A stretch of 39,724 bases of DNA from Alcaligenaceae bacterium (GCA_947379755.1 CANCOC010000025.1:1-39724); one strand, 5' to 3'; positions 8,759 through 17,154 are shown, counted from the first letter of the stretch. Translations and numbers: made by a program. The notes: generated from the letters alone by a model not told the origin.

Positions 8759-9220
8759 TTATTGAATTCCGTTTATTTTTTTGCCTGCCGTGATGCCATG
8801 TCTGGTAAACCAGCCTTGTTCCATCTCAAGCGTATAGCGCACTGGCGCTGAGGAGCAGTGCGAGTTTTCGGTCATAGGAGCCATGTCTGCGATGTTGGTG
8901 ATAGTGCCATCATCCAGAATAAAAGCGATCGACAAGGGCAACAGGGTGTTGCGCATCCAGAAGCACTGCACATTCGGCTGCTCAAAGACAAACAGCATGC
9001 CGCTGTTGGGGGCGAGTTCCTTGCGGTACATGAGCCCGCGCGAGCGTGTGGCATCCGTTGAGGCAACTTCAGCGCGTATCACGTGCATCCCTGCATTCAG
9101 GGTCTTGACAGGCAGCGTCTGGGCATGGAGTACGTTCATGCGCATGACACCAGAGGATACACATACAAACAGCGCAACCAAAAGGGTGCGCTGTCTGATA
9201 AAACAAAGCAACTTATACAT
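8759..9220 (-). CDS. DUF192 family exported protein
   Basis: 153 residues. An N-terminal hydrophobic segment (about 10-25) followed by HAQ suggests Sec export with cleavage near residue 34. The DUF192 core is clear: TRSRGLMYRKEL, SGMLFVFEQPNVQCFWMRNTLLPLSIAFILDDGTI, and YTLEMEQGWFTRHGITAGKKI. The molecular function of the family is not established. It lies 35 bases downstream of the cold-shock gene on the same strand, with a hairpin in the gap, and ends against the thiolase terminator. Confidence 0.88.
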   Translation of the reverse strand: MYKLLCFIRQRTLLVALFVCVSSGVMRMNVLHAQTLPVKTLNAGMHVIRAEVASTDATRSRGLMYRKELAPNSGMLFVFEQPNVQCFWMRNTLLPLSIAFILDDGTITNIADMAPMTENSHCSSAPVRYTLEMEQGWFTRHGITAGKKINGIQ

Positions 9221-9233
9221 TGCAAGCCATCCG

Positions 9234-9250
9234 AGGGGTTATTAACCCCT
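9234..9250 (-). terminator. Perfect 7-bp hairpin between the cold-shock gene and the DUF192 gene
   Basis: AGGGGTT and AACCCCT pair around a three-base loop five bases after the cold-shock stop codon. No T-run follows, so it is more likely an mRNA 3'-end stabiliser, processing site or partial attenuator than a full terminator. It sits just upstream of the DUF192 start. Confidence 0.5.
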
Positions 9251-9255
9251 ACAGT

Positions 9256-9480
9256 TTAAGCTGCAGTAATATTTGATGCTTGCTTGCCTTTCTGGCCTTG
9301 TGTGATTTCAAACGCTACACGCTGACCTTCTTGCAGTGTTTTGAAACCATCCATATTGATTGCAGAAAAGTGTGCAAACAAATCTTCGCCACCGCCATCT
9401 GGTGTCACGAAGCCAAAACCTTTAGCATCGTTGAACCATTTAACTGTACCTGTGACCTTACCTGTAGTCGAGTCTGACAT
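9256..9480 (-). CDS. Cold-shock domain protein (CspA family)
   Basis: 74 residues, one cold-shock domain. RNP1 (KGFGFVTPD) and RNP2 (DLFAHFSAI) are intact, with [14 protein letters not shown] ahead of them. It is a small single-stranded nucleic-acid binder of the RNA-chaperone type. The N-terminus is a few residues longer than CspA (MSDSTTGKV). GAGG lies upstream of the ATG. Its roughly 100-base leader contains two hairpins, as expected for a temperature-responsive csp mRNA, but whether it is cold-induced cannot be read from the sequence. Confidence 0.96.
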   Translation of the reverse strand: MSDSTTGKVTGTVKWFNDAKGFGFVTPDGGGEDLFAHFSAINMDGFKTLQEGQRVAFEITQGQKGKQASNITAA

Positions 9481-9514
9481 GCCGACTGCCTCATTAAACG
9501 TTGTATAAACTATT

Positions 9515-9553
9515 GAAAAGCTCAGGATTGGTGTTGTTAATCTGAGAGCTTTC
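9515..9553 (-). promoter_or_regulatory. Long hairpin in the cold-shock gene leader
   Basis: On the minus strand GAAAGCTCTCAGATT can pair with AATCCTGAGCTTTTC around a nine-base loop, with two small bulges. A second hairpin (ACATCCA/TGGATGT, 9563-9582) lies upstream. Both fall between the candidate promoter and the start codon. Confidence 0.55.
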
Positions 9554-9590
9554 CGGCGTTTGACATCCAGAAATTTGGATGTATGACGTG

Positions 9591-9619
9591 ATATTGAGCA
9601 GATTTTTTTAATGAGTCAA
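9591..9619 (-). promoter_or_regulatory. Candidate promoter of the cold-shock gene
   Basis: On the minus strand TTGACT and CAATAT are 17 bases apart. Transcription from here would give a leader of about 100 bases. The -35 is good (five of six), the -10 weak. Confidence 0.4.
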
Positions 9620-9623
9620 GTAT

Positions 9624-9651
9624 TTGATCAAAATCTGATATCAATGATAAT
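9624..9651 (+). promoter_or_regulatory. Candidate promoter of clpS
   Basis: TTGATC and GATAAT are 16 bases apart on the plus strand, giving a leader of roughly 55 bases to the clpS ATG. It lies back to back with the candidate cold-shock promoter. Confidence 0.5.
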
Positions 9652-9713
9652 GGTCGAATACCCCGATTTGTAACAAAAACACATGAATTTGTACCGGATA
9701 TTGCCCCTGAATT

Positions 9714-10034
9714 ATGCCTACTAAAGTCACGATCCCTCCCGATTTAGTCGTTGAAAAACAAGCGGCCCGTACGGCACCTCCTCCTATGTACAGGGTGCTT
9801 TTATTGAACGACGACTACACCCCCATGGAGTTCGTCGTTCAGGTGCTGCAAAAGTTCTTTGGCAAGAGCCAGGATGATGCGATGCGCGTGATGTTGCAAG
9901 TTCACCACGAAGGCAAGGGGGTATGTGGGGTTTACCCTTATGATATCGCTGCCAGCCGGATTGGCCAGGTTTCGCAATATGCGCGCACCCGACAGCACCC
10001 GCTGCAGTGCGTCATGGAGCCTGCAGATGACTAA
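9714..10034 (+). CDS. clpS: ATP-dependent Clp protease adaptor ClpS
   Basis: 106 residues. ClpS binds N-degron substrates and delivers them to ClpA. The core [23 protein letters not shown] with the substrate-pocket NDDYTPM stretch, followed by [17 protein letters not shown] and HPLQCVMEP, is complete. The first 25 residues are the usual flexible N-terminal tail that engages the ClpA pore. No strong ribosome binding site precedes the ATG. clpA follows after 131 bases, the standard pairing. Confidence 0.96.
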   Translation: MPTKVTIPPDLVVEKQAARTAPPPMYRVLLLNDDYTPMEFVVQVLQKFFGKSQDDAMRVMLQVHHEGKGVCGVYPYDIAASRIGQVSQYARTRQHPLQCVMEPADD

Positions 10035-10141
10035 AAATAATTTGTTTTTTGTTGCTTTAATTCACTAAAACAGTAAATACGCTCTGAACCAAATATATTC
10101 CGTTCTGATAGGCATAGAATGAACCCTGTCAGTTGTCTTTT

Positions 10142-10155
10142 ACTTTCCGGAAAGT
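10142..10155. promoter_or_regulatory. 14-bp perfect palindrome abutting the clpA ribosome binding site
   Basis: ACTTTCCGGAAAGT is a perfect palindrome with no spacer, ending one base before the CGAGG that serves as the clpA ribosome binding site (10156-10160). The lack of a loop suits a dimeric protein operator more than an RNA hairpin. Its function is unknown. Confidence 0.4.
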
Positions 10156-10165
10156 CGAGGAAATT

Positions 10166-12481
10166 GTGATTTCACAAGAGCTTGAAGTCAGCCTGCATAT
10201 GGCTTTTGTCGAGGCTCGTTCAGCTCGCCACGAATTTATTACTGTAGAACACCTGTTGCTTGCGTTGCTCGATAACGCAGCAGCCATCGAGGTGTTGAAA
10301 GCCTGTGCCACCAATATGGATGAGCTGCGCAATCATTTGCGCAAGTTTGTCACGGACAATACTCCCGTGATTCCTGCTGGCTCAGAAGTAGACACACAGC
10401 CTACGCTGGGTTTTCAGCGTGTCATCCAGCGCGCCATCATGCACGTTTCTGCAGGGGGGGCCTCCAAAAAACCGGTGACTGGCGCAAATGTGCTGGTAGC
10501 TATTTTTGGTGAAAAAGAATCTCACGCAGTCTATTACCTCCAGCAGCAGGGCATTTCACGCCTCGATGTGGTGAATTTCCTTTCGCATGGCATCAGCAAG
10601 ATCAATGCGGCTGAGAGCACTGCGGCTCCTAAAGAAGCGCAAGTCAATGGTGACGAGCCTGCCGATGCACGACAGTCCCCACTTGATCTCTATGCGCAGG
10701 ATCTGAACGCGGATGCGATTGCTGGACGAATCGATCCTCTGATCGGGCGTGAGTACGAGGTCGAGCGTGTCATTCAGACCCTTTGCCGCCGTCGCAAAAA
10801 CAATCCACTGCTCGTGGGTGAGGCGGGTGTAGGCAAGACCGCCATTGCCGAAGGGCTGGCTTATCGCATCACGCGTCATGAGGTTCCTGAGGTGTTGCAG
10901 GATGCACAGGTCTATTCCCTGGATATGGGGGCCTTGCTAGCCGGTACCAAATACCGTGGTGATTTCGAGCAGCGTCTGAAGGGCGTACTCAAGCAACTGA
11001 AAAACAATCCTCAGGCTATCCTGTTTATTGATGAGATTCACACGCTGATTGGTGCGGGTTCTGCTTCGGGTGGTACGCTTGATGCTTCTAACTTGCTCAA
11101 ACCTGCCTTGTCCTCTGGCCAGCTGCGTTGCATTGGCGCGACGACGTACACAGAGTTTCGCGGCGTATTCGAAAAAGACGCTGCACTGTCACGTCGATTT
11201 CAGAAGGTTGATGTCCCAGAGCCGAGCGTTGAGCAAACCATTCAGATTTTGCGTGGACTCAAAGGGCGTTTCGAGACCCACCACAATGTCAAGTATTCAG
11301 CTGCAGCACTGATTGCAGCAGCAGAGTTGTCCGCACGTCACATCAACGATCGCCACTTGCCTGACAAAGCGATTGATGTAATTGATGAGGCCGGTGCTGC
11401 GCAACGACTGTTGCCGCGTTCCAAACAGAAAAAAGTCATTGGCAAGACTGAGATTGAATCCATCGTCTCGAAGATTGCCCGTATTCCTCCCCAGACCGTC
11501 TCCAATGACGACCGCAGCAAACTCGCCACGCTTGAGCGTGATTTGAAAACAGTGGTCTACGGCCAGGATAATGCGATCGAGGTACTTGCGTCTGCCATCA
11601 AAATGGCGCGCTCTGGGCTGGGACGTCCGGAAAAGCCTATCGGTGCATTTCTGTTTTCGGGTCCGACGGGTGTTGGCAAAACCGAGGTTGCACGTCAGCT
11701 GGCGTTTACCCTTGGAATTGAGCTCCTGCGTTTTGACATGTCCGAGTACATGGAGCGCCACACTGTGTCCCGTTTGATTGGGGCGCCTCCTGGCTACGTG
11801 GGCTTTGATCAGGGAGGCTTGCTGACTGAGGCGATCAACAAGCAGCCGCATTGCGTGTTGCTACTTGATGAGATTGAAAAGGCGCATCCGGATGTGTTTA
11901 ATATTTTGCTGCAGGTCATGGACCATGGCACGCTGACAGATAACAACGGTCGCAAGGCTGATTTCCGCAACGTGATTCTTGTCATGACAACCAATGCCGG
12001 TGCCGAAGCCCTGGGTAAACCGAATATCGGTTTTTCCAATACACGTGCTTCCGGTGATGAAATGGCAGATATCAAACGTCTGTTCTCGCCTGAGTTCCGT
12101 AATCGTCTGGACGCAATCGTTGCATTTGCTCCACTTAATCAGGATGTGATCCTGCGTGTCGTGGACAAGTTCCTCATGCAGCTTGAGGATCAACTCCATG
12201 ACAAACGCGTCGAGGCTTCCTTTACGGATGCTTTGCGTGCCTACCTGGGCAAGAATGGTTTTGATCCCCTGATGGGCGCGCGTCCGATGCAACGTCTGAT
12301 TCAGGACACGCTGCGCCGTGCACTGGCAGATGAGTTGCTGTTTGGCAAGTTAGTCGATGGCGGGACGGTGCTGGTAGATGTGGATGCTGATGACAAGGTG
12401 GTGCTGACAATTGGTCCGGTCGCCTCCAAGGTCAATTCACGTACGGCAGGATCGGATCAGGAAACTGAGCTCGCAGTCTGA
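10166..12481 (+). CDS. clpA: ATP-dependent Clp protease ATP-binding subunit ClpA
   Basis: 771 residues from a GTG at 10166, which gives the canonical (M)ISQELEVSLHMAFVEAR start and has GAGG five bases upstream; a TTG at 10133 would add eleven unconserved residues. ClpA unfolds substrates and threads them into ClpP. The N-domain (1 to about 145) is followed by two AAA+ modules with Walker A at about 218-225 (GEAGVGKT) and 499-506 (GPTGVGKT), and Walker B FIDEIHTLIG and LLLDEIEKAHPDV. The ClpP-docking loop is IGF at about 621-623. No ClpB-type middle coiled coil is present. The stop overlaps the pqiA start by one base (TGATG). Confidence 0.96.
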   Translation: MISQELEVSLHMAFVEARSARHEFITVEHLLLALLDNAAAIEVLKACATNMDELRNHLRKFVTDNTPVIPAGSEVDTQPTLGFQRVIQRAIMHVSAGGASKKPVTGANVLVAIFGEKESHAVYYLQQQGISRLDVVNFLSHGISKINAAESTAAPKEAQVNGDEPADARQSPLDLYAQDLNADAIAGRIDPLIGREYEVERVIQTLCRRRKNNPLLVGEAGVGKTAIAEGLAYRITRHEVPEVLQDAQVYSLDMGALLAGTKYRGDFEQRLKGVLKQLKNNPQAILFIDEIHTLIGAGSASGGTLDASNLLKPALSSGQLRCIGATTYTEFRGVFEKDAALSRRFQKVDVPEPSVEQTIQILRGLKGRFETHHNVKYSAAALIAAAELSARHINDRHLPDKAIDVIDEAGAAQRLLPRSKQKKVIGKTEIESIVSKIARIPPQTVSNDDRSKLATLERDLKTVVYGQDNAIEVLASAIKMARSGLGRPEKPIGAFLFSGPTGVGKTEVARQLAFTLGIELLRFDMSEYMERHTVSRLIGAPPGYVGFDQGGLLTEAINKQPHCVLLLDEIEKAHPDVFNILLQVMDHGTLTDNNGRKADFRNVILVMTTNAGAEALGKPNIGFSNTRASGDEMADIKRLFSPEFRNRLDAIVAFAPLNQDVILRVVDKFLMQLEDQLHDKRVEASFTDALRAYLGKNGFDPLMGARPMQRLIQDTLRRALADELLFGKLVDGGTVLVDVDADDKVVLTIGPVASKVNSRTAGSDQETELAV

Positions 12482-13656
12482 TGGCAGCAGGGCATTTTTC
12501 ACTGAGCTGTCACCACTGTGGCGTGGCCTATCAACGGCCACGCCTCAATCCCGGAGAGTGGGCCACCTGTGAGCGCTGCGACAGTGTGCTCGAAACCTAC
12601 GCAGTTTTTCCTGCTGGTGCATGGCTGGCTGTCCTGATTGCCACGGTCATCACCTTTACCTTCGCCAATGCGTTTCCCGTTGCAACCCTGGTTGTGCAGG
12701 GTGCAGGACAGGCAGCCTCTTTTATTGATGCAGTGGTGATCACCTGGCGGTCTGGCTATCCTGAGGTCGCCGCGCTCACATTTTCCGTGGGCTTTTTATT
12801 ACCCGCCTTTCATCTGGGCTTGCTGATCTGGATTTTTGGCCCCTTGTCACTTGGTCGCATGCCGCTTTATTTTGAACCTGCGATTCATCTGATTGATCTG
12901 CTCAAGCCCTGGTGCATGGTGCCAGTATTCCTGATGGGTATTCTGGTATCTGTGGTCAAACTGGTCAGCCTGGCTTCACTGATTCCTGGTATTGGCCTGT
13001 TTGCAACGGTCGCCTCTGCGATTCTGATCACCGCTTTATCCAGATTAAACGCCGACAAGATTCGGGCGATGGCGCATGACTTGAATTTACCGGCAAGTAG
13101 CGCACCCCTGAAAAAACCTCCTTCACCTAGCCTGATCATGCGAACCTGGGCGTTGATGTTAGGCGCTGCCTTTCTCTATATTCCCGCCAACCTGCTTCCA
13201 ATCATGAAGGTCTCCGTCCTAGGGACAGAGTCAGCGCATACGATTCTGGGTGGAGTGATCGAGTTGTGGCATATGGGTTCATGGGACATTGCTCTGGTCG
13301 TTTTTATTGCAAGCGTTGTCGTCCCCTTGTTCAAGTTGGTCGCGCTCGCGATCCTGGTCTTTATGACTCAGCAACGTATCGGACGCAAGCTTAAAGAGCG
13401 CACGCATTTGTACGTCATGGTCGAATTCATCGGCCAGTGGTCGATGCTCGATGTGTTCGTAGTTATACTGCTGTCGGCGCTGGGGCAGTTTGGTTCAATC
13501 CTGACGATTGAACCTGGCGGCGGAGCAGCTGCTTTCGGTGGTGTGGTTGTCCTCACCATGATCGCAGCGATGGGTTTTGACCCGCGTCTGGCCTGGCGAT
13601 TGGCTGGGCATCGCAGGCATTTGCGCCGAGCTGCTTCACCGATCCACCAAAGTTAA
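12481..13656 (+). CDS. pqiA: Paraquat-inducible protein A family membrane protein (PqiA/LetA)
   Basis: 391 residues with about eight membrane segments arranged as two PqiA repeats. PqiA/LetA proteins are the inner-membrane partners of MCE proteins in trans-envelope lipid transport. The N-terminal zinc ribbon is intact (Cys10, Cys13, Cys30, Cys33), but the second repeat, starting near residue 215, has no cysteines, so the second ribbon found in E. coli PqiA/LetA appears lost; the protein is correspondingly shorter. It is translationally coupled to clpA and followed 34 bases later by the MCE gene. Confidence 0.92.
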   Translation: MAAGHFSLSCHHCGVAYQRPRLNPGEWATCERCDSVLETYAVFPAGAWLAVLIATVITFTFANAFPVATLVVQGAGQAASFIDAVVITWRSGYPEVAALTFSVGFLLPAFHLGLLIWIFGPLSLGRMPLYFEPAIHLIDLLKPWCMVPVFLMGILVSVVKLVSLASLIPGIGLFATVASAILITALSRLNADKIRAMAHDLNLPASSAPLKKPPSPSLIMRTWALMLGAAFLYIPANLLPIMKVSVLGTESAHTILGGVIELWHMGSWDIALVVFIASVVVPLFKLVALAILVFMTQQRIGRKLKERTHLYVMVEFIGQWSMLDVFVVILLSALGQFGSILTIEPGGGAAAFGGVVVLTMIAAMGFDPRLAWRLAGHRRHLRRAASPIHQS

Positions 13657-13690
13657 ATGATTTTAATTTCTGTCTATAGGAGTTGCCCGC

Positions 13691-15340
13691 ATGCCTGAGT
13701 CATCCAGCCCCCAGGGCTCCCTGCCTCTGCCGCGCGTTTCTCGCAAGCCTAAAAGGAATTTGGCCTGGGTGTGGCTGATTCCGATTGTCGCGGCTCTGGT
13801 GGGCGTATCCATTGTCTGGAATGCGATCTCCAAGCAGGGACCTAAAATTTCCATTCAATTCAAGTCTGCCTCAGGACTCGAGGTTGGAAAAACCCAGATC
13901 CGGTATCGTGATGTCGTGATCGGCGTTGTTAAAGATATCCATCTCACAAAAAAACGTGATGGTGTGGTGGTTCAGGCTGAACTGACCAAGGATGCAGAAT
14001 CCCTTGCAAACGAAGGCACAAGCTTCTGGGTAGTCAAGCCGCGGGTGGGTCTTGGAGGTATTTCAGGTCTATCGACACTCCTGTCAGGCGTCTATATCGA
14101 GGCCGATACGGATGAAGGTGTCAAAAGCCGTAAAAGTGAGACCGAATTTACAGGTCTTGAAGAACCTCCGCCGATTTCAAGTGATCGTCCGGGAACGCGA
14201 TTTTCTTTGCGTGCCCCAGACCTGGGCTCCCTGGGACCAGGTTCTCCCGTCTATTTTCGCCGGATTCAGGTCGGGCTTGTGACTAAATACAAGCTTGATT
14301 CGGTCGGTCAGTTCGTTGACATGGAAGTGTTCGTCGACGCGCCCTATGATAAGTATGTTGACAGGAGCACACGATTCTGGAACGAAAGCGGGATTGATGT
14401 CACGCTAAGTACGGATGGCATGCAGATTAACACCCAATCCCTGGTATCGCTCATTGCTGGTGGTGTGGCGTTTGCCTCCTTTGGTAAGGATCTTGAAAAG
14501 CCTTTGGCTGGAGAGGTGTTTAATTTATATGAGACCAAACGCGCTGCGGAGATCGTTCCTCTTGGCGTGTCCGTTCCGATCAAAATGCGCTTTGACCAGC
14601 CGACCCGGGGTCTGAAGGTTGGCGCCAGCGTTGAGTTTCAGGGGATTGATATTGGTATTGTGAATAATGTCATTCTTGATTTTGACATTATCAAAAAGAA
14701 ATTTTATACACGTGTCGAAGCCACTCTTTATCCAGAACGCTTAGGTTCTGTCTATCGCGAAATGAACATGGCTGACAGAAAACCAGAGCAACTGGCCGCT
14801 TCGCTTGCTGTGTTGACCAGCCGTGGTTTGCGCGCGCAATTACGCAGTGCAAATATTCTGACAGGTCAGCTTTATATTGCAATGGCCGACTTTCCGGATG
14901 CACCCAAAATTGGCCGCGTTAAAACTGACTTGCCTTTTGATATGCCAACGATTGCAGCCGATGACCTCGATAAGCTGCAACAAAATATATCAAACATCGT
15001 AGCCAAGCTCGACAAGATTCCTTTCGACGAGATGGGTAAAGAGTTCAATGAGGCGCTCAAGCAAATCAAGACGCTGTCTGCCAATCTTGATACAACGGTA
15101 ACGCCCAAGCTTTCTTCTACGCTTGTGCAGGTTGAGTCGAGCTTTAAAAATCTCGATAGCATGCTTGCGCCAGGCAGCCCGTTACCTGCCAATGTCGAGA
15201 CTGTCCTTGATGATCTCAAACGTAGTTTGCGTTCCTTGCGCACGCTCACAGATTCCCTGCAGGCACAGCCTGATTCGTTGCTACGGGGCCGCTCTGGCCA
15301 GCCTTACTCACGCGATACGCTTGGAGCGTCCACAAAATGA
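13691..15340 (+). CDS. pqiB: MCE-domain lipid transport protein PqiB
   Basis: 549 residues, the length of E. coli PqiB. A membrane anchor (about 23-45) is followed by three MCE domains starting near residues 47, 160 and 288 (ISIQFKSASGLEVGKTQIRYRD; GTRFSLRAPDLGSLGPGSPV; PIKMRFDQPTRGLKVGASVEF), then a long helical region (about 425-549) of the type that forms the PqiB needle. It should span the periplasm to carry lipids between membranes. AGGAG precedes the ATG. The TGA overlaps the pqiC ATG by four bases. Confidence 0.94.
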   Translation: MPESSSPQGSLPLPRVSRKPKRNLAWVWLIPIVAALVGVSIVWNAISKQGPKISIQFKSASGLEVGKTQIRYRDVVIGVVKDIHLTKKRDGVVVQAELTKDAESLANEGTSFWVVKPRVGLGGISGLSTLLSGVYIEADTDEGVKSRKSETEFTGLEEPPPISSDRPGTRFSLRAPDLGSLGPGSPVYFRRIQVGLVTKYKLDSVGQFVDMEVFVDAPYDKYVDRSTRFWNESGIDVTLSTDGMQINTQSLVSLIAGGVAFASFGKDLEKPLAGEVFNLYETKRAAEIVPLGVSVPIKMRFDQPTRGLKVGASVEFQGIDIGIVNNVILDFDIIKKKFYTRVEATLYPERLGSVYREMNMADRKPEQLAASLAVLTSRGLRAQLRSANILTGQLYIAMADFPDAPKIGRVKTDLPFDMPTIAADDLDKLQQNISNIVAKLDKIPFDEMGKEFNEALKQIKTLSANLDTTVTPKLSSTLVQVESSFKNLDSMLAPGSPLPANVETVLDDLKRSLRSLRTLTDSLQAQPDSLLRGRSGQPYSRDTLGASTK

Positions 15341-15945
15341 AGCGTTTTTTGATTGTTTTTGTAGCCTTGGTACTGACGGGATGTGGTTCACCCGCAGCCT
15401 ATAACTACACGCTGAGTCCTCCTGTTTCGTTAGAGTCATCAGCCTTAACGCCTGCAAATATCGGCCCCTATAGTCTGGCCGATGTGACGGTTCCTGCCGA
15501 GGCTGATCATGCTTCTCTGGTTGTCCAGCAAAGCGATGGGCGCGTGCTGATGTTGTCTAATGATTTGTGGACTGCGCCGTTGTCCGCACATCTGCAAACT
15601 GCCTTGTCACTTGAACTGACTGCGCGCCTGGGCATGCCGCCGGTGCAGAATTTGGTCTCGGGTGTGCGCGACGAACATGTCGCACGCATTCAGGTGGATG
15701 TGCAGCGGTTCGATCTGGTCCCAGGTCAGTTTGTTGCCATATATGCCCAGTGGCGAGTGCGCTTTGCCGGCGCAACGGGAAAGGTTCTGACGTGCTTTAC
15801 AAAGCTTCAGCAACCTGTCGGCGTGGGCGTTGCGGCGCTCGTGACCGGACAGCAAAAAAATACGCAAAAGCTTTCTGCCCAAATTGCCCAGTCTCTGGTG
15901 CAGCGCGCCAGCCCGGCCGATGCACAGTGCACAACAAATTCATAA
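15337..15945 (+). CDS. pqiC: PqiC/YmbA-type outer-membrane lipoprotein
   Basis: 202 residues. A lipoprotein signal with lipobox LTGC (Cys16) is followed by the DUF330/ABC-type transport auxiliary fold (YNYTLSPP, then SLADVTVPAEADHASLVVQQ and SNDLWTAPLSAHLQTALSLEL). PqiC is the outer-membrane partner of PqiB. The ATGA overlap with pqiB supports a stoichiometric complex. It would be processed by LspA, encoded elsewhere in this window. Confidence 0.92.
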   Translation: MKRFLIVFVALVLTGCGSPAAYNYTLSPPVSLESSALTPANIGPYSLADVTVPAEADHASLVVQQSDGRVLMLSNDLWTAPLSAHLQTALSLELTARLGMPPVQNLVSGVRDEHVARIQVDVQRFDLVPGQFVAIYAQWRVRFAGATGKVLTCFTKLQQPVGVGVAALVTGQQKNTQKLSAQIAQSLVQRASPADAQCTTNS

Positions 15946-15969
15946 GTGATTCAATAAGGATCTGCAGTG

Positions 15970-17124
15970 ATGCGCATGTTTAAACGAGTATCTGTTTTTT
16001 TTGTCTCAAGCCTGATCTGTACTGTAGCGTTTGCAGAGATCGTCATTGGCGTTGATCTGTCTACTACCGGACCTGCTGCGGCGATCGGCATTCAATCGTC
16101 CCAGACCATTCGCTTGTGGCCGGATACCCTGGGTGGTCAGCCCGCACGTTATGTCATTCTCGATGATGCGACGGACGTCAGCCAGGCAGTCGTGAACTTT
16201 CGCAAACTCACTTCAGAAAACAAAGTAGATGCAATTGTTGGACCAAACATTACACCTGCAGCCCTGGCTGTGATGGATGTGTTGCAGGAGTCGAACACTC
16301 CGATGGTTGCGCTGGCTGCCTCAGCGGCCATTGTGTCACCTGCAAGTGATCCAAAAAAACACTGGGCATTCAAGTTGCCGCAGAACGATGCACTGATGGC
16401 CAGCATCCTGGTTGAAGATATGCGCAAGCGCGGCATCAAGACCATTGGATTGATTGGTTTTGCCGACTCATACGGGCAGGGTTGGTCTAAAGAGTTTCTG
16501 GCAGCTGCGAATGGTGACCCCAAAGTGGTCGCAAACGAGTCGTTTCAACGTAGCGATCAGTCTGTCACCGGTCAGATCTTGAAGCTAATGGTGGCTAAAC
16601 CTGATGCAGTATTGATTGCTGGATCTGGCACGCCTGCAGCATTGCCGCAAAAAACGCTTGTCTCCCGGGGCTATAAAGGTCTGATTTATCAAACCCACGG
16701 CATTGGTACGCTGGAATTCTTGCAAGTGGGTGGCAAAGATGTCGAAGGAACCTTGTTCCCTACCGGACCAGGAGTCGTTGCACGCGAACTGCCACCAGGC
16801 AATCCCGTGCGTCAGGTCGCGCTTGAGTTTGCAGACCGCTATGAAGGGCGTTATGGGCCTCATACACTGACACAGTTTGCCGGGGACGCATGGGGTGCCT
16901 GGATGCTGCTGGATTCTGCGGTGACGCGTGCTTTGAAAACCGGTGCCAAGCCATCGACGGTCGAATTTCGCCGCGCACTGCGTGATGCGCTAGAAAATAC
17001 AAAAGACCTGATCGTACCCAACGGTGTGCTCAATGTGACGGCGCTCGACCACCAGGGTTTTGACGAACGCGCCCGCGTGATGGCTACGATTCGCGATGGT
17101 AAATTTTCTTATGCGCAGCCTTAA
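15970..17124 (+). CDS. Periplasmic ligand-binding protein, branched-chain amino acid (LivJ/LivK, Peripla_BP_6) type
   Basis: 384 residues from the ATG at 15970 (AGGA nine bases upstream); a GTG three bases earlier is also possible. A Sec signal peptide ends at VAFA before EIVIGVDLS. The core has the ABC-transporter binding-protein pattern: IVGPNITPAALAVMDVLQESNTPMVALAASA, KTIGLIGFADSYGQGWSKEF and KPDAVLIAGSGTPAALPQKTL. The ligand is unknown. No permease or ATPase gene accompanies it, so it is an orphan. It starts 24 bases after pqiC on the same strand and ends in a hairpin (17113-17139), so it probably belongs to the clpA-pqi transcript. Confidence 0.88.
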   Translation: MRMFKRVSVFFVSSLICTVAFAEIVIGVDLSTTGPAAAIGIQSSQTIRLWPDTLGGQPARYVILDDATDVSQAVVNFRKLTSENKVDAIVGPNITPAALAVMDVLQESNTPMVALAASAAIVSPASDPKKHWAFKLPQNDALMASILVEDMRKRGIKTIGLIGFADSYGQGWSKEFLAAANGDPKVVANESFQRSDQSVTGQILKLMVAKPDAVLIAGSGTPAALPQKTLVSRGYKGLIYQTHGIGTLEFLQVGGKDVEGTLFPTGPGVVARELPPGNPVRQVALEFADRYEGRYGPHTLTQFAGDAWGAWMLLDSAVTRALKTGAKPSTVEFRRALRDALENTKDLIVPNGVLNVTALDHQGFDERARVMATIRDGKFSYAQP

Positions 17125-17139
17125 GACGTAAGGCTGTGC
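17113..17139 (+). terminator. Hairpin over the end of the binding-protein gene
   Basis: GCGCAGCCTTA and TAAGGCTGTGC pair over 11 bp (one G-U) around AGACG, enclosing the stop codon, in the gap towards the convergent dut gene. There is no T-run, so termination efficiency is uncertain. Confidence 0.45.
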
Positions 17140-17154
17140 ACGTGAACTGAGGGC

